A stretch of 13,973 nucleotides of DNA from Micrococcaceae bacterium UBA4005 (lineage in GTDB: Bacteria > Actinomycetota > Actinomycetes > Actinomycetales > Micrococcaceae), in contig DGBL01000144.1 in NCBI GenBank assembly GCA_002384315.1, positions 1-13,973 of the forward strand, read 5' to 3'. The position numbers and the translations under genes are program-made. The notes under the pieces were generated by a model. It was not told where the DNA came from. It ran no database searches and saw nothing but the letters and a program-made list of their open reading frames with translations. Position 1 is the stretch's first letter. Each line of letters opens with the position of its first letter. Positions 1-8,108 of this stretch are shown one piece after another.

Positions 1-625
1 GAAAGTGTATGGCCAGGCCTCAGTCGGGGCCCCGCCGATGTCCGTGCCACATCTGGATACACGGTTCGTCAACGGGGAACGGTCCCTTCTTTTCGGGCCG
101 TATGCAGGTTTTTCCACGAAGTTTCTCAAACGCGGATCCTTCTTGGACCTGCCCAGCTCGATCAGGATCTCAAACATCGTGCCGATGCTCGCCGTGGCCA
201 AGGACAACATGCCCCTGACGAAATATCTCATTTCCGAGGTGCTCAAGAACCGTGAAGCGAAGAGCCGTTCGCTGAGCGAATTCGTACCATCCGCCGATGG
301 CAGCACTTGGGAACTAATTTCTGCCGGGCAACGTGTACAAGTCATCAAGAAGGCCCCCGGAAAGGGCGGAATTCTGCAGTTTGGCACTGAAGTCATTACG
401 TCAGCGGACGGTTCGGTGGGAGCGCTACTTGGCGCTTCACCAGGTGCATCCACGGCGGCTCCGATCATGCTTGAGGTACTCCGGCGCTGCTTCCCTACGA
501 AGATCGCTTCATGGGAATCGGCACTGCGCGAGATCATCCCGGGCTATGGTGCGAAACTCAATGAGAATCCTTCCCTGGCGGCGGAAATCCAGTCAATGAC
601 CGATAAAGTTCTCAAACTCAGCTAA
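1..625 (+). CDS. mqo: malate:quinone oxidoreductase, C-terminal part (5' end outside window)
   Basis: Mqo is a membrane-associated FAD enzyme that oxidises malate to oxaloacetate and passes electrons to the quinone pool, so it serves both the TCA cycle and respiration. Only the last 207 residues are present. The frame is open from base 2 to the TAA at 623-625. The visible part carries features typical of the family C-terminus: an opening stretch with [14 protein letters not shown], then GQRVQVIKK, a LQFGTEV block, and the signature [17 protein letters not shown], ending in a KVLKL tail. Full-length Mqo is about 490-500 aa, so the FAD-binding N-terminus lies upstream. A GTG at position 5 and an ATG in another frame at 9 are internal and not real starts. 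The gap to the next gene is 38 bp with no recognisable terminator, so read-through into the pump gene is possible. Family assignment rests on recalled motif similarity. Confidence 0.93.
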   Translation, partial: KVYGQASVGAPPMSVPHLDTRFVNGERSLLFGPYAGFSTKFLKRGSFLDLPSSIRISNIVPMLAVAKDNMPLTKYLISEVLKNREAKSRSLSEFVPSADGSTWELISAGQRVQVIKKAPGKGGILQFGTEVITSADGSVGALLGASPGASTAAPIMLEVLRRCFPTKIASWESALREIIPGYGAKLNENPSLAAEIQSMTDKVLKLS

Positions 626-663
626 CTGTTGGCTGCGTCCGGCACCGTACATAAGGCAGGCAC

Positions 664-3600
664 ATGTTCCGTCTGGCGCACCTCTCGCTGGGAAACCGGG
701 CACTGATCGCCTTGATTACCATTTTTGCTTCCGTGTTCGGTGTGATCACGATGGGATCCCTTAAACAGGAACTGATCCCTTCCCTTGAGTTTCCCCAGAT
801 CACCGTCCTATCCTCGGTACCCGGGGCCTCTCCGGAATACCTCGACAAGCAGGTAAGCGAGCCACTGGAAAGCGCACTCAACGGCGTTGAGGGGTTGGAG
901 TCATCCGCCGCGACTTCCCGGACCGGTGTGTCCACCGTGAACCTCATGTTCGTGTACGGGACAGACCTTGACCGCGCCCGGGCGCAGGTCGACCGCGCTA
1001 TTTCGGCGGTGCGCTCCACGCTGCCCGACGGCGTTGAACCCCAAGCCGTGGCCGGAAGCATCAGCGACCTTCCGATCGTGTTCATGGCTGTTTCGGCGGA
1101 CGGCACGCTCAGTGAGCTCAACGAAAAATTGACCCGGCTGACCGTGCCGAGGATCCAGAAAATCGACGGAGTGCGCTCCGCCGACGTCACCGGCGGGGCA
1201 CGGCAGCATATATCGATCCTGCCCCGCGATACGGCGCTGCAGGATAACGGCCTCACCGTCGCTGACATCGCCGAAACCCTGAAAAACAACGGTGCATTGT
1301 TCCCGGTGGGCGCCCTAGTGGAAGATCAGCGTTCCCTCACGATCCAGGCGGGCAGCCCAGTCAACTCGCTGGAGGATATTGGAGCTCTGCCTGTCCTGCC
1401 CACTGAAGCTACTGCAGCACCGGAGTCGCCCCCGGTAACCATTGGGGAGGTGGCCGATGTCGCCATCAGCGATGACGCGGCGACCTCGATCACGCGCACC
1501 AACGGGGTAGAGACCCTCGCGCTGACCGTCACGAAAATTCCGGCCGGGGACACGGTGGAGATATCAAAAGCGGTCTCCGCACTGTTACCTGCCCTCGAGG
1601 CTGAGCTAGGCGATTCCGCCAAGATCACGGTCATTTTCGACCAGGCGCCCTTCATCGAGCGCTCCATCAATAACCTCACAACCGAAGGGCTGCTCGGCCT
1701 CGGCTTCGCGGTCCTCGTCATCCTGGTCTTCCTGCTCTCGGTCCGCTCGACCCTGGTCACGGCGATATCCATTCCGTTGTCACTGCTGGTGACGTTCATC
1801 GGTCTGTCCACCGCAGGGTACTCGCTGAATATTCTCACCCTCGGAGCCTTGACCATCGCGATCGGCCGGGTTGTCGATGATTCGATCGTAGTCATCGAGA
1901 ACATCAAGCGGCATCTCGGATACGGGGAACCCAAACGCGAAGCGATTCTCACCGCGGTACAAGAAGTTGCCGGGGCCATTACGGCCTCTACGCTCACCAC
2001 GGTGGCGGTCTTCGCGCCAATCGCCTTTGTCGGCGGGCTCGCCGGAGAACTTTTCCGCCCGTTCGCCGTCACCACGAGCATTGCACTGCTCGCCTCGCTG
2101 CTGGTTTCGCTAACGATTATCCCGGTACTCGCATACTGGTTCCTCCCGCGCGCCTCGTCAGCAACGACTGCTGCCGCAACAGACCGCGCCGCCGCACTGG
2201 AGACTGCGCAGCGCAAGGAACAGCGTTCCCTGCTCCAACGCGGATACCTGCCGATTCTGCGCGGTACCCAACGGCACCCGGTGTGGACGCTCACCGCCGG
2301 AGTCCTGGTGCTCGGAGGGACAGCGGCCATGGTCCCGCTGCTTCCGACGAACCTGCTTGGCGACAGCGGCCAGAACAGTTTTAGTGTGACTCAGCGCCTC
2401 GAGCCAGGTTCAAGCCTCGCCGCGACGGCTGAGGCTGCAGCCCGCACCGAGGCGGTGCTCGCCAAAAACCCGGAGATCCGCGATGTGCAGATGACGGTGG
2501 GCAACGCGGAAAGTGGTTTCGCCGCCCAGTTCTCCGCCGGGGCAAGTGTAGCTACCTTCACCGTGATCAGCGATGAGGACGCCGACCAGGAGGCGCTGCA
2601 GAATTCTGTGCGTGCCGAGCTCGAAGGGCTTGACGCCGCCGGAGACTTCTCCCTTTCCGCCCAACGTGGTGGTTTCGGAACCTCCAGCACCATCGATGTG
2701 GACATCACAGCGCCGTCCTCCGCGGAGCTGCAGGAAGCCAACGACATCGTCCTGGCCAGCCTGCAGGGGATCCCTGGGGCGCGGGATATCTCCAGCAACC
2801 TCTCCGCCGCGCAACCGCAGATACAGATCGACGTCGACCGTACGGCAGCCGTCTCCGCCGGACTCAGCGAAGGGCAGATCGCGGCCCTTCTGGGGGGAAA
2901 TATATCGCCGGTGCCCGCTGGCGAGGTGCGCCTGGATACAACCGACTTTCCGGTGCGAATCGGCGCAGGAACACAGATCACCAGCCTGGAGCAACTACAA
3001 AAGCTGGAAATTCCCTCGCCTACGGGGCCGATTCCGCTCAGCGACATCGCCTCAGTGGAAGAAGTTGAGGTTCCCCTCACGGTTACCAGCTCCAACAGCG
3101 AACGCACCGCCCGAGTCTCGGTGACCCCTGCCGAACAGGATCTCGGCGCCCTCACCCAGGCAGTCAACGAACGGCTGGGCGCCGCGACCCTTCCCCCGGG
3201 GGCCGAGGCCGTTGTCGGCGGAGCCGCTTCGGAGCAGGCAGATTCATTCGCACAGTTATTCCTGGCCCTGTGGGCAGCCATCGCTATCGTGTACGTGATC
3301 ATGGTGGCCACCTTCAAGAGCCTCCTCCAGCCACTGATCCTGCTCGTGTCCATCCCATTCGCCGCGACAGGGGCCATTGCGCTGCTTCTGATTACGCGGA
3401 TTCCCTTGGGAGTTCCCTCCCTGATCGGCATGCTGATGCTGGTGGGAATCGTCGTCACCAATGCGATTGTGCTCATCGACCTGATCAACCAATACCGCCG
3501 CCCGCACCACGGCAGCCCCGGGCTGCCCGTACGGGAGGCGATCATCCAGGGTGCAAGGCAACGGTTAAGGCCCATCCTGATGACGGCACTGGCCACGATC

Positions 3601-3801
3601 TTCGCCCTGACGCCGATGGCGCTCGGTTTCACTGGAGAGGGCGGGTTCATCTCGCGCCCGCTCGCCGTCGTCGTGATCGGCGGGCTGGTGTCCTCCACGG
3701 CGCTCACGCTGGTGCTTGTACCAGTGTTGTACCGTCTGGTCGAGGGACGGCGCGAAGACCGCGCCCTACGCCGGCAGCAGGACCAAGCTGAGGCCCGGTG
3801 A
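664..3801 (+). CDS. RND-superfamily efflux transporter (HAE1/SwrC-like)
   Basis: A 1045-aa proton-driven export permease of the plasma membrane. The length and the duplicated 1+5/1+5 helix layout match AcrB-type RND pumps. TM1 lies at about residues 14-32, followed by a large extracytoplasmic loop to about 340. TM2-6 span about 342-495, TM7 about 538-560, a second large loop runs to about 860, and TM8-12 span about 864-1027. TM4 carries the proton-relay pair D405-D406 in the family block GRVVDDSIVVIEN. In TM10 the AcrB-type lysine is replaced: the segment reads GIVVTNAIVLID, as I recall for SwrC/YerP-like pumps of Gram-positives. The start ATG has AAGGCAGG at 653-660. No membrane-fusion protein or outer-membrane channel gene is nearby, as expected for a single-membrane host. 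The stop overlaps the following MarR gene, so regulator and pump are one unit. The substrate is unknown; drugs, lipids or surfactants are possible. Confidence 0.9.
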   Translation: MFRLAHLSLGNRALIALITIFASVFGVITMGSLKQELIPSLEFPQITVLSSVPGASPEYLDKQVSEPLESALNGVEGLESSAATSRTGVSTVNLMFVYGTDLDRARAQVDRAISAVRSTLPDGVEPQAVAGSISDLPIVFMAVSADGTLSELNEKLTRLTVPRIQKIDGVRSADVTGGARQHISILPRDTALQDNGLTVADIAETLKNNGALFPVGALVEDQRSLTIQAGSPVNSLEDIGALPVLPTEATAAPESPPVTIGEVADVAISDDAATSITRTNGVETLALTVTKIPAGDTVEISKAVSALLPALEAELGDSAKITVIFDQAPFIERSINNLTTEGLLGLGFAVLVILVFLLSVRSTLVTAISIPLSLLVTFIGLSTAGYSLNILTLGALTIAIGRVVDDSIVVIENIKRHLGYGEPKREAILTAVQEVAGAITASTLTTVAVFAPIAFVGGLAGELFRPFAVTTSIALLASLLVSLTIIPVLAYWFLPRASSATTAAATDRAAALETAQRKEQRSLLQRGYLPILRGTQRHPVWTLTAGVLVLGGTAAMVPLLPTNLLGDSGQNSFSVTQRLEPGSSLAATAEAAARTEAVLAKNPEIRDVQMTVGNAESGFAAQFSAGASVATFTVISDEDADQEALQNSVRAELEGLDAAGDFSLSAQRGGFGTSSTIDVDITAPSSAELQEANDIVLASLQGIPGARDISSNLSAAQPQIQIDVDRTAAVSAGLSEGQIAALLGGNISPVPAGEVRLDTTDFPVRIGAGTQITSLEQLQKLEIPSPTGPIPLSDIASVEEVEVPLTVTSSNSERTARVSVTPAEQDLGALTQAVNERLGAATLPPGAEAVVGGAASEQADSFAQLFLALWAAIAIVYVIMVATFKSLLQPLILLVSIPFAATGAIALLLITRIPLGVPSLIGMLMLVGIVVTNAIVLIDLINQYRRPHHGSPGLPVREAIIQGARQRLRPILMTALATIFALTPMALGFTGEGGFISRPLAVVVIGGLVSSTALTLVLVPVLYRLVEGRREDRALRRQQDQAEAR

Positions 3802-4295
3802 GCCAAACTATGGATCAGGTCCCCCGGCGGCCGTCCGTGCGCCTGACCGCCGAGGCATGGGAAGCTCTTTTCCGCGCGCAGGTCGCGGTCATGCGCAGAG
3901 TGCGCCAAGATCCCGTCTTCAGGGAACTGCCCATCCTGGAGTACGACGTCCTATTCAACCTCAGCCGCCATCCGGGCGGGTGGACCCGGCTACACCAGCT
4001 CAACGAGCAACTTCTCATCAGCCAACCCAGCCTGAGCCGGATGGTAGATCGACTCGAACGCAAGGGGCTTATCCAGCGGCGTCCTGCCACCGGAGACCAG
4101 CGTGGAATCGAGCTGGGCCTCACAGAACAGGGTAAGGCCCTGCAGCGGAGTATCGGCTCGGAACATGTGCTGCGGATCCAGGAGCTTATGGGACCGCTAC
4201 TGAGCGTGGACGAGCTGGAACAATTGCGAGCCATCAGCAAAAAAATCAGCACCGGCCTGGATAACCCCCGGCTGAATAACCCCGAGCTGGACTGA
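3798..4295 (+). CDS. MarR-family transcriptional regulator
   Basis: A 165-aa regulator with a winged-helix DNA-binding domain, the usual MarR length (140-170 aa). The putative recognition helix covers about residues 75-92 (SQPSLSRMVDRLERKGLI). It is followed by a wing with the MarR D-x-R signature at D100-R102 and the LTEQGK motif starting helix 5. The GTG start overlaps the pump stop as GTGA (3798-3801). An in-frame ATG at 3810 is an alternative that would remove four residues. Genes of this type next to a pump usually repress it and are released by a small lipophilic or phenolic ligand. That role is inference from context, since no clear operator is visible in the 38 bp before the pump gene. 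Translation is probably coupled to the pump, an unusual order because the regulator follows its target. Confidence 0.9.
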   Translation: MSQTMDQVPRRPSVRLTAEAWEALFRAQVAVMRRVRQDPVFRELPILEYDVLFNLSRHPGGWTRLHQLNEQLLISQPSLSRMVDRLERKGLIQRRPATGDQRGIELGLTEQGKALQRSIGSEHVLRIQELMGPLLSVDELEQLRAISKKISTGLDNPRLNNPELD

Positions 4296-4296
4296 G

Positions 4297-5232
4297 ATGG
4301 AAGAGAACACTGCGGGCGCCCCGCTGCGGGCGATAGTCACAGGTGCGAACAGTGGTCTGGGGTTCCAAGTCGCTGCAGAGCTCGCACGCCGTGGCGCCCA
4401 AGTGGTCCTCGCCTGCCGGAACGAGGGCCGGGGGTCAGCCGCGGCAGCCACGCTGCGATCCCTGACAGGGAGTTTGACGGTGGAATCCCGCCGCCTGGAT
4501 CTTGCCGACCTGGGATCCGTGCGCCATTTTGCAGACAGCTACGCAGGTCCGCTGGATCTCCTCGTCAACAACGCAGGCGTCATGGCCACCCCGCGCTCCC
4601 TCACCGTGGATGGCTTCGAACAACAGCTTGGCGTGAACCATCTGGGGCACTTCGCGCTCACGGGGCTCTTGCTGGGGCAGTTGCGCCAGTCAGCTGCCCC
4701 GCGCGTGGTGTCTGTCTCCAGCATTGCGCATCGGCGCGGGCGGATCGAGCGCTCTGACCTGCAGTCCGAGCGCGGGTACCGGCGCTGGCGCGCCTATAGC
4801 CAAAGCAAGCTCGCCAACCTGTTGTTCACCCTCGAGCTGGACAGGCGGGCCCGCGCTGCCGGGTGGCCGTTAACCGCTGCCGCAGCCCATCCGGGCCTCG
4901 CGCGCACGAATCTGGGCGCGGGTATGAATCTGCCGCCCGGACTGAATGTGTTTGGAGTTCTCGGTCGGCTCGCCGGTCAGTCCGATGACGACGGCGCCCT
5001 GCCGATCCTGCGCGCGGCGCTGGACGCAGAGGTGCGTGGCGGTGACTACTACGGGCCTGGCGGTCCCGGCGGGATCCGCGGGGCCCCAACCCTCGTGGCG
5101 CCGGCGGTCCGTGTGCTCGACCCGGACACCGCCGCCTGGCTATGGGAGCGCAGTTGCACACTCACCGGCGTGGACTACGCCGCACTCGCTGAGCCAAGCG
5201 GTCCGGATAGTTCAGCGCCCGGCGTCCGCTGA
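4297..5232 (+). CDS. SDR-family NAD(P)-dependent oxidoreductase
   Basis: A 311-aa classical-type short-chain dehydrogenase/reductase, closest in feel to the retinol dehydrogenase/WWOX/protochlorophyllide-reductase-like group. The nucleotide-binding motif TGANSGLG lies at residues 15-22 and the NNAG motif at 91-94. The catalytic serine is S141 or S142 in VSVSSIAH, and the YxxxK pair is Y167 and K171 (YSQSK). After the Rossmann core come the PG motif and a C-terminal substrate region ending in a Pro/Ser-rich tail. No membrane segment is apparent, so it is probably cytoplasmic. It starts 1 bp after the MarR stop and so belongs to the pump-regulator operon. Its shine-dalgarno is weak, which again suggests coupling. 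It may act on a compound related to the pump substrate (inference). The gene ends 2 bp from the convergent lipoprotein gene. Confidence 0.88.
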   Translation: MEENTAGAPLRAIVTGANSGLGFQVAAELARRGAQVVLACRNEGRGSAAAATLRSLTGSLTVESRRLDLADLGSVRHFADSYAGPLDLLVNNAGVMATPRSLTVDGFEQQLGVNHLGHFALTGLLLGQLRQSAAPRVVSVSSIAHRRGRIERSDLQSERGYRRWRAYSQSKLANLLFTLELDRRARAAGWPLTAAAAHPGLARTNLGAGMNLPPGLNVFGVLGRLAGQSDDDGALPILRAALDAEVRGGDYYGPGGPGGIRGAPTLVAPAVRVLDPDTAAWLWERSCTLTGVDYAALAEPSGPDSSAPGVR

Positions 5233-5234
5233 GT

Positions 5235-6005
5235 TTACTGCTGGCCGCTGAGCCGGAGCGAGCGAATCATTTGCTGCACCGTCCTGAACTGCTGTGAATC
5301 GAAATGCTTCTCCGCTTTGGCAATGGTAGGGAACGTCAAGGTGCCAGGACCGGTGTCTGCAGGAGATTTCGGCGCCACTGCTTCAGCGTCCCCGAAACTG
5401 AAGCGTCCAACCTTTTCCGGTCCCTGGACGGTATTGGTCAGCACGCACGCGCGCCCGTCTGCGCCGCCTACCTGGTCGGTGATGCCATAGGAGCTAAAGA
5501 ACGTAAAGCCCTGCATCAAGCGGACCACGAATCGGGGTTCGATGGTGTTGGTCGAATCCGCCGCAGTCACCAGTTCCGTCGGTGAGCTGGCGATCACGGT
5601 GTACGGCACGGACTTTTCCTGCGCGCAGTCCGGAAATTTCCTGATGATCCCGGTGTGGAGCTCGGCCACCAGGTCGCCGTCCGCGGTGCGTACCGCGTAG
5701 TGCAGCGAATTGGGCGAATATTCTCCCGACTCGACTTTCACCGGCTGCACAACCCAAGCGGCGGGCAATTCGAAGCTGAGCAGCCGGTTCGGATCGGCGA
5801 ACATCTTCCAGCCTTTGCGCGCCTCCCGCAACGGCTCCGCGGCGACAACGCTTTCACGGGCTTGGGCGGGCGAGGACGCCGGCGCAGCACCCTGCGGATC
5901 CGGGCCACCGCTGCACCCGGTCAACAGAATCAGCAGCACAACCCCGAGCGCGACCGCTCTCCCTCCGAGCGGTGTGGTGATGGACCTGGCGGCGATTCCG
6001 TTCAT
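5235..6005 (-). CDS. putative secreted lipoprotein of unknown function
   Basis: A 256-aa protein I do not recognise. The N-terminus is a clear lipoprotein signal: R7 and R16, a hydrophobic run at about residues 17-28, and a lipobox LTGC with acylated C31. A Gly/Pro/Ser/Ala-rich linker follows (about 32-50), then a globular domain containing WKMFADPNRLLSFELPAAW, a style seen in extracytoplasmic proteins that begin a domain with a surface-strand segment. It has no second membrane segment and no catalytic motif I can name. The ATG is preceded by AGGAAGAG about 7 nt upstream. The gene starts 31 bp after the cysteine desulfurase stop with no terminator seen between, so it may be the last gene of the nad operon. 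That would be a chance neighbour or a link to envelope NAD/nicotinate chemistry; I cannot tell. It should face the cell exterior, anchored to the membrane. Confidence 0.8.
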   Translation of the reverse strand: MNGIAARSITTPLGGRAVALGVVLLILLTGCSGGPDPQGAAPASSPAQARESVVAAEPLREARKGWKMFADPNRLLSFELPAAWVVQPVKVESGEYSPNSLHYAVRTADGDLVAELHTGIIRKFPDCAQEKSVPYTVIASSPTELVTAADSTNTIEPRFVVRLMQGFTFFSSYGITDQVGGADGRACVLTNTVQGPEKVGRFSFGDAEAVAPKSPADTGPGTLTFPTIAKAEKHFDSQQFRTVQQMIRSLRLSGQQ

Positions 6006-6036
6006 GAAGCACTCTTCCTGGGATCGGGGCTTTTCC

Positions 6037-7224
6037 TCAGTCTAGGGGGACTGCGGACTCACGCTCCGGAAGCGTGCCAGCGGGGCCTGCGATTTTCTGG
6101 ACGGATTCGATGGCGGAAACGACCGCGGAGGCCACTTCGGCGAGCTCCGCGTCGCTGGTCTGCGCGGTCCAAGACAGCCGCAACGCTGTAAGTGCGTCCT
6201 CCGGGGAGAGTCCCAGCGCCAGCAGGACCGCCGAAGGTTCAGTCGATCCGGCAGCGCAGGCTGAGCCGCTGGAGGAAACGATTCCCCGACGTTCGAGTTC
6301 GAGCAGTACGGCTTCGCCTCCGATTCCGGGGAAGCAGAAAGAGGCCAGAGCGGGAAGCCGCCGGGAAGGGTGGCCTGTGACACGGGCGCCTGGCACCGCC
6401 GTCGTGATGGAGGAGACCAGCTTGTCCCGCAGTTGAGCGGACCGCTCGGCCGCAGCTGGAAGACAGCGTTGGGCCAGCTCCAGGGCGACTGCGAGCCCGA
6501 CGGCGCCAGCAACATTTTGTGTTCCCGAGTGGTGGCCACGCTCCTGGCCTCCTCCGTGCAGGACTGGCTCTACCCGGATCCGCCGACGCAGATACAGGAA
6601 CCCGGTACCCTGCGGCGCACCGATCTTATGACCCGAAACACTGAGCGCATCCACGCCTAGGGCCTCGACGTCCAGCGGAAGCCAACCTGCCGCCTGGACG
6701 GCGTCGGAATGGAACGGCACCCCCTGATCCCGACACAGCGCGGCACATTCAGCGATTGGCTGTATCGATCCCACTTCATTGTTGGCATACATGAGGGTGC
6801 ACAGGGTCGTCTCCGGGGTGAGGGCCGCACCTAGGGCGCCCGGATCCACGAGTCCGTCACCGTTGACAGGCAGAGTCGTGATGCGGAAATCGTGCATTCG
6901 GCGCAGGTAATCGAGTGTCTGGGTCACCGCAGGGTGCTCCACGGCACTGGAGACGATATGCCGGCTTCGCGGATTCGCCAACGCAATTCCCTTGAGGGCG
7001 AGATTGATGGCTTCGGTTCCGCCGGAGGTAAAGATAATTTCTGATGCCCGGCAACCCAGGAGTCCAGCGATGCGCTGGCGGGCGTCGGCGAGCGCCGCGG
7101 CTGCGTCCTCCCCGACCGTATGGTGGCTGGAGGGGTTCCCGAACCGCTCCGAGAGCAGCGGCCAGATCGCGGCGAGCACCTCCGGACGCACTGGCGTGCT
7201 GGCGGCTGCGTCGCAGTAGATCAT
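6037..7224 (-). CDS. cysteine desulfurase, NifS/IscS class, in the NAD operon
   Basis: A 395-aa PLP enzyme that takes sulfur from L-cysteine (giving alanine) and holds it as a persulfide for Fe-S cluster assembly. The key residues are in place: GGT at 68-70, H97 in the VEHPAV segment, N149 (YANNEVG), D174 and Q177 (HSDAVQ), Schiff-base lysine K200 in SGHK, and the active-site cysteine C323 in SSGSACAAGS. Spacing of 6 from E. coli IscS numbering is kept for several of these. Its ATG overlaps the nadC stop as ATGA (7221-7224) and the local shine-dalgarno is weak, so expression likely depends on nadC translation. Desulfurase genes beside nadA/nadB/nadC occur in several bacteria and are thought to serve maturation of the NadA 4Fe-4S cluster. 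No scaffold gene (sufB/iscU) is next to it. Confidence 0.93.
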   Translation of the reverse strand: MIYCDAAASTPVRPEVLAAIWPLLSERFGNPSSHHTVGEDAAAALADARQRIAGLLGCRASEIIFTSGGTEAINLALKGIALANPRSRHIVSSAVEHPAVTQTLDYLRRMHDFRITTLPVNGDGLVDPGALGAALTPETTLCTLMYANNEVGSIQPIAECAALCRDQGVPFHSDAVQAAGWLPLDVEALGVDALSVSGHKIGAPQGTGFLYLRRRIRVEPVLHGGGQERGHHSGTQNVAGAVGLAVALELAQRCLPAAAERSAQLRDKLVSSITTAVPGARVTGHPSRRLPALASFCFPGIGGEAVLLELERRGIVSSSGSACAAGSTEPSAVLLALGLSPEDALTALRLSWTAQTSDAELAEVASAVVSAIESVQKIAGPAGTLPERESAVPLD

Positions 7225-8108
7225 GATCCACTGTCCAGGTTCGAGTTTTCAAGATCGAAGCCGAGGTCCAGAGCCCGGACGCTATGAGTCAGCGCTCCTG
7301 AAGAAATAAGGTCCACGCCGGTGCGCGCAATCTCGCGCACTGTTTCCAGCCGCACATTTCCGCTCGCCTCCACCAGCGCACGCCCGGCGACGATCCGCAC
7401 TCCCTCAGCGAGATCGGTCAGTGAGAAATTATCCAGCAGGATGGTGTCGACTCCGGCGGCCAGCACCGGCTCGATCTGCCCCACACGGTCTACTTCGACC
7501 TCGAAGTGGACCGTGTGTGGCAATCGCCGGCGCGCTTGGGACAGCGCCCGGGTGAGTCCGTCCGGACCCTGAGCAGCTAGCAGCGCCAGGTGGTTGTCCT
7601 TGACCATCACCGCATCGGAGAGGCTGAACCGGTGGTTGAATCCCCCGCCACACCGGACGGCGTACCGTTCAAGGGCCCGTAGCCCCGGTGTTGTCTTGCG
7701 CGTATCGACAATCCGGGCCCCACTGCCGCGCACGGCGTCCACGAAGCTCCGTGTTGCAGTGGCTATGCCGCTGAGCCGCTGGGCGAGGTTCAGCGCCACC
7801 CGTTCGGCAGTGAGCATCGGCGCCGCCGGGCCCTGGATGCGCATCAGTTCCGCTCCCGCGAGGAACGGCTCGCCGTCCTGCACGAGCGTCTCCACCAGCA
7901 GATCGGCGCAGCTAAGCCGCATGGCCGAGCGCACCAGCGGGCCGCCGCAGAAGACTCCAGCTTCCCGCGCCCGGATGCTGCCACGGGCCATCCGGTCTGC
8001 CGGAACCAGCAGATCGCAGGTGGCGTCCCCCCAGGGCGCGTCCTCGGCGAGCGCAGCCTGCACCACACGGTCGAGTTCGCTTAAGCTTGGCGGATTAAAC
8101 TGGTTCAT
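7221..8108 (-). CDS. nadC: nicotinate-nucleotide diphosphorylase (quinolinate phosphoribosyltransferase)
   Basis: NadC converts quinolinate and PRPP to nicotinate mononucleotide, CO2 and pyrophosphate, the last step unique to de novo NAD synthesis. The protein is 295 aa, close to the usual 280-300. The characteristic block DTRKTTPG gives R137 and K138. The RCGGGFNHR stretch gives H159 and R160, and VKDNH gives K170. A later LLDN motif and a barrel-end region SSGALTHS follow. I chose ATG 8108, although the frame stays open to 8273, because it overlaps the nadB stop as ATGA (8105-8108) and has AAGGAG at 8116-8121 (- strand). The remaining upstream residues overlap conserved NadB. It acts in the cytoplasm as a homodimer or higher oligomer in known members. 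Its own stop overlaps the desulfurase start. Confidence 0.96.
   Translation of the reverse strand: MNQFNPPSLSELDRVVQAALAEDAPWGDATCDLLVPADRMARGSIRAREAGVFCGGPLVRSAMRLSCADLLVETLVQDGEPFLAGAELMRIQGPAAPMLTAERVALNLAQRLSGIATATRSFVDAVRGSGARIVDTRKTTPGLRALERYAVRCGGGFNHRFSLSDAVMVKDNHLALLAAQGPDGLTRALSQARRRLPHTVHFEVEVDRVGQIEPVLAAGVDTILLDNFSLTDLAEGVRIVAGRALVEASGNVRLETVREIARTGVDLISSGALTHSVRALDLGFDLENSNLDSGS

Noticed and set aside
626..663. Possible promoter (TACATA at 648-653) or MarR operator before the pump gene
   Set aside because: There is no -35 at a proper distance and no convincing inverted repeat, and the box lies only 10 bp before the start codon.
2391..3908. Long open frame on the - strand (505 residues) opposite the RND gene
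   Set aside because: It is antisense to a well-supported transporter gene, has a Ser/Arg-rich composition without domains, and is a typical GC-rich shadow. The same holds for the frame at 1326-2330.
5226..5252. 8-bp direct repeat CCGCTGAG at 5226-5233 and 5245-5252
   Set aside because: It is short and inside coding ends in GC-rich DNA; no hairpin or T tract is associated, so it is probably chance.
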